DNA from: Bacillota bacterium
GTDB lineage: Bacteria; Bacillota; Clostridia; Peptostreptococcales; Anaerovoracaceae
NCBI GenBank assembly: GCA_016284575.1
Contig: JAEEPD010000194.1
Location: forward strand, 1-7,868
Direction: 5' to 3'
Length of the DNA: 7,868 bases
The notes beneath the pieces were generated by a model that searched no databases, was not told where the DNA came from, and was given only the letters and a program-made list of their open reading frames with translations. Of this stretch, positions 6,833-7,868 are shown in pieces (within the stretch, counting starts at the first letter, position 1; every line of letters starts with the position of its first letter). The translations under genes were made by a program, and so were the position numbers.

Positions 6833-6964
6833 CTATGCAACGGGGACCGGTCCCGCCTGAGGTCTGTTGAGCTCCTGGTTGAGGTTGCTGTTCATGTCCG
6901 GCTCAGGCTCCCGATTTCTCTGCAGATCCTGCAGGTTCTGAGCCTGCTGCTGGTTCACTGACAT
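6833..6964 (-). CDS. Small Gln/Asn/Pro-rich protein of unknown function (43 aa)
   Basis: I do not recognise this protein. It starts MSVNQQQAQNLQDLQ and ends in a Pro-rich tail (RPQAGPVPVA). By count it has 8 Gln, 7 Asn and 5 Pro in 43 residues, and no Cys, Lys, His, aromatic, Ile or Thr residue. There is no signal peptide or membrane segment; it is probably soluble and largely disordered. The case for it being real is the ribosome binding site AAAGGAG 6 bases before the ATG at 6964, a tandem TAG-TAA stop, and its place 16 bp after the methyltransferase on the same strand. The open frame extends further upstream to an ATG at 7018, but that start overlaps the methyltransferase and the internal ribosome binding site favours the shorter form. 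A perfect 12-bp palindrome GGGACCGGTCCC (6843-6854) lies in its last codons. Confidence 0.65.
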   Translation of the reverse strand: MSVNQQQAQNLQDLQRNREPEPDMNSNLNQELNRPQAGPVPVA

Positions 6965-6977
6965 CTGAGACTCCTTT
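6962..6977 (-). promoter_or_regulatory. Strong ribosome binding site for the small ORF
   Basis: The minus strand reads AAAGGAG, six bases, then ATG, close to ideal for a Firmicute. It sits in the 16-bp gap after the methyltransferase stop and is the main reason to accept the 43-codon frame and its start. Confidence 0.7.
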
Positions 6978-6980
6978 GTT

Positions 6981-7604
6981 TTATTCCTTTCGGCGGCCTG
7001 CGACCTGATACATCTCATCGTTTGAGATGATCACATCCACATCGAAGTACGGCTCGAATAGCTTTGCAAGCTCCTCCGCCTCCATCAGTATTAGGGAGAC
7101 CTTTGAGGCGCTGCCGCTGTGATGACGGGTCAGGGCCTCCCGGCTCATACCGTGAGCTACGCTAAGGCGGCCGGAGGGTCTGGTCCAGCGGGCAAGCGTT
7201 TCGATCAGCAGCGCAGGATCCCCGAAGTGGGGAAAGGCATTGTAGACCACGATGGAATCAAAGCTGCGGCCGAAATCGTAGGTCTCCACGTCTCCGCAGA
7301 TTATGTCCATCATGGGCTTCTTGCCGCTTCTCACCAGCTCGCGGTTTACAGGGGCTGCCTTTCCCGCCGCTATTTTTGCCATCTCCGGGGAGATGTCGAT
7401 GGCGGTAAGGCTTCCCACGTTTCTGGCCAGATAGTCCGGAAAGAGGACGCCGGTGCCGCAGGCCACATCCAGCACATCGGAGCCCTCGCGGACCCCTGCA
7501 TTGTCCAGGATGATGCCTATGATGCGGTCACTGCGCTTCATATCCGCATCCCAGCCTGCCGCGTATCTGTCAAAAAACCGTATTACTTCGTTCTTATCTA
7601 TCAC
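6981..7604 (-). CDS. Class I SAM-dependent methyltransferase, substrate unknown
   Basis: The 207-residue product has the Rossmann-type methyltransferase fold (Methyltransf_11/UbiE-like). FFDRYAAGWD (10-19) resembles the N-terminal part of this group. Motif I is VLDVACGTG (44-52) for S-adenosylmethionine binding, with acidic D70 in AIDISPEM ending strand 2. CGDVETYDF and FDSIVVYNAFPHFGDP follow as the later motifs. It is probably cytosolic; no membrane segment or signal is seen. Few Cys residues and no ArsM-like Cys set argue against arsenite methylation despite the nearby ArsR-type gene. The start is GTG at 7604, since an in-frame TAA lies immediately upstream and no ATG occurs until residue 22; its ribosome binding site (AAGGG, about 12 bases away) is weak. 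The small ORF downstream is probably co-transcribed. Substrate cannot be told from sequence. Confidence 0.88.
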   Translation of the reverse strand: MIDKNEVIRFFDRYAAGWDADMKRSDRIIGIILDNAGVREGSDVLDVACGTGVLFPDYLARNVGSLTAIDISPEMAKIAAGKAAPVNRELVRSGKKPMMDIICGDVETYDFGRSFDSIVVYNAFPHFGDPALLIETLARWTRPSGRLSVAHGMSREALTRHHSGSASKVSLILMEAEELAKLFEPYFDVDVIISNDEMYQVAGRRKE

Positions 7605-7627
7605 TTATTTGTTTATCCCTTCACTTA

Positions 7628-7636
7628 ATTATAGCA
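7628..7636 (-). promoter_or_regulatory. Extended -10 promoter for the methyltransferase
   Basis: The minus strand reads TGCTATAAT, a perfect extended -10. RNA would start near 7621, some 17 bases before the GTG codon. The -35 position falls in the loop region of the adjacent hairpin and reads CTTCGG, a poor match, which extended -10 promoters tolerate. Confidence 0.6.
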
Positions 7637-7671
7637 CAAGATGATATGCTCCGAAGAGCACATCATCTTGT
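7636..7671 (-). terminator. Terminator-like hairpin after valS, UUCG loop
   Basis: Arms 7636-7651 and 7656-7671 form a 16-bp stem. Read as minus-strand RNA the loop is UUCG closed by C-G, an exceptionally stable tetraloop, and the one imperfect pair is an allowed G-U. Read as plus-strand RNA that pair is A-C and unpaired. The structure therefore belongs to leftward RNA, starting 8 bases past the valS stop. No proper U-tract follows (UGCUAUAAUU), so termination may be incomplete or the hairpin may instead protect the valS 3' end. Confidence 0.6.
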
Positions 7672-7679
7672 ATGACACA

Positions 7680-7868
7680 TTATTTCATCAGTTTTGCGTT
7701 TACAGTATCCAGGCGCTGGAGGGTCTTGCTCAGCATGTCCTTGTAATTGGCCAGCTTGGTGCGCTCCTCCTCGATCAGAGCCGCGGGAGCCTTGGCCACG
7801 AACTTTTCGTTGGCCAGCTTGCCCTCACCTCTTGCAACCTCCTTCTCCAGCCTGTCCTTTTCGCGGCT
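7680..7868 (-). CDS. valS: Valyl-tRNA synthetase, C-terminal end (partial)
   Basis: The last 62 codons and TAA stop of a gene entering from the right edge. The translation contains EKEVARGEGKLANEKFVAKAP and ALIEEERTKLANYKDMLSKTLQRLD, the conserved end of the ValS C-terminal coiled-coil arm that contacts tRNA(Val). The catalytic HIGH and KMSKS regions are outside the window. ValS charges tRNA(Val) in the cytosol. A stable hairpin 8 bp after the stop probably marks the end of its transcript. Confidence 0.9.
   Translation of the reverse strand, partial: SREKDRLEKEVARGEGKLANEKFVAKAPAALIEEERTKLANYKDMLSKTLQRLDTVNAKLMK

Noticed and set aside
6981..7604. Methyltransferase as an ArsM arsenite methyltransferase linked to the ArsR-type gene
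   Set aside because: ArsM needs a set of conserved cysteines that is absent; the two genes are on opposite strands with the CHR pair between.
7119..7628. Plus-strand open frame of 169 codons
   Set aside because: It is antisense to the methyltransferase, which shows clear SAM-binding motifs; this frame resembles nothing known.
1..7868. CRISPR array, transposon, tRNA or phage element
   Set aside because: I saw no regularly spaced repeats, transposase or integrase motifs, terminal inverted repeats or tRNA-like cloverleaf anywhere in the window.

Overview
The window looks like chromosomal DNA from a fairly GC-rich member of the Firmicutes, most likely class Clostridia. The plsX-rnc-smc order is typical of that group. 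The SMC hinge begins with a YEGYGNAVRF-type stretch that I associate with Lachnospiraceae-like SMC proteins. ATA and AGG/AGA codons are common despite high GC, ribosome binding sites are strong AGGAGG-like sequences, and promoters are AT-rich sigma-A type. The family-level placement is inference.

Layout: (1) Positions 1-5091, minus strand, hold a housekeeping operon read right to left: plsX (acyl-phosphate synthesis for phospholipids), rnc (RNase III) and smc (chromosome condensation). smc runs off the left edge after 1076 codons, with about 110 C-terminal residues missing. No acpP lies between plsX and rnc, only a 75-bp gap with a modest hairpin. (2) Positions 5092-5359 are a divergent control region. 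It holds a candidate minus-strand promoter for plsX, a perfect 17-bp palindrome, an unexplained stretch, and a very good sigma-A promoter with a dyad at the start site facing right. (3) Positions 5360-6815, plus strand, hold a tightly coupled three-gene operon: an ArsR-type winged-helix regulator with a cysteine-rich tail, then two short-chain CHR (chromate transporter family) proteins. Both junctions are 4-bp ATGA overlaps. (4) Positions 6833-7604, minus strand, hold a class I SAM-dependent methyltransferase with a GTG start, followed 16 bp later by an unrecognised 43-residue Gln/Asn/Pro-rich small protein with its own strong ribosome binding site. (5) Positions 7605-7679 hold a 16-bp-stem hairpin directly abutting an extended -10 promoter. 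(6) Positions 7680-7868, minus strand, are the last 62 codons of valS.

How the genes fit together: plsX, rnc and smc are constitutive functions usually co-transcribed in Firmicutes. The ArsR/CHR/CHR operon looks like a self-regulated oxyanion transport cassette in which the regulator probably senses a metal, oxyanion or thiol-reactive ligand. The two half-size CHR proteins probably work as a pair. The methyltransferase and small protein appear to form a separate short operon behind valS.

No wholly new multi-gene system is evident. The points most worth a second look are the cysteine-tailed regulator with its CHR pair, the repeated operator-like motifs, the orphan small protein, and the hairpin joined to a promoter after valS.
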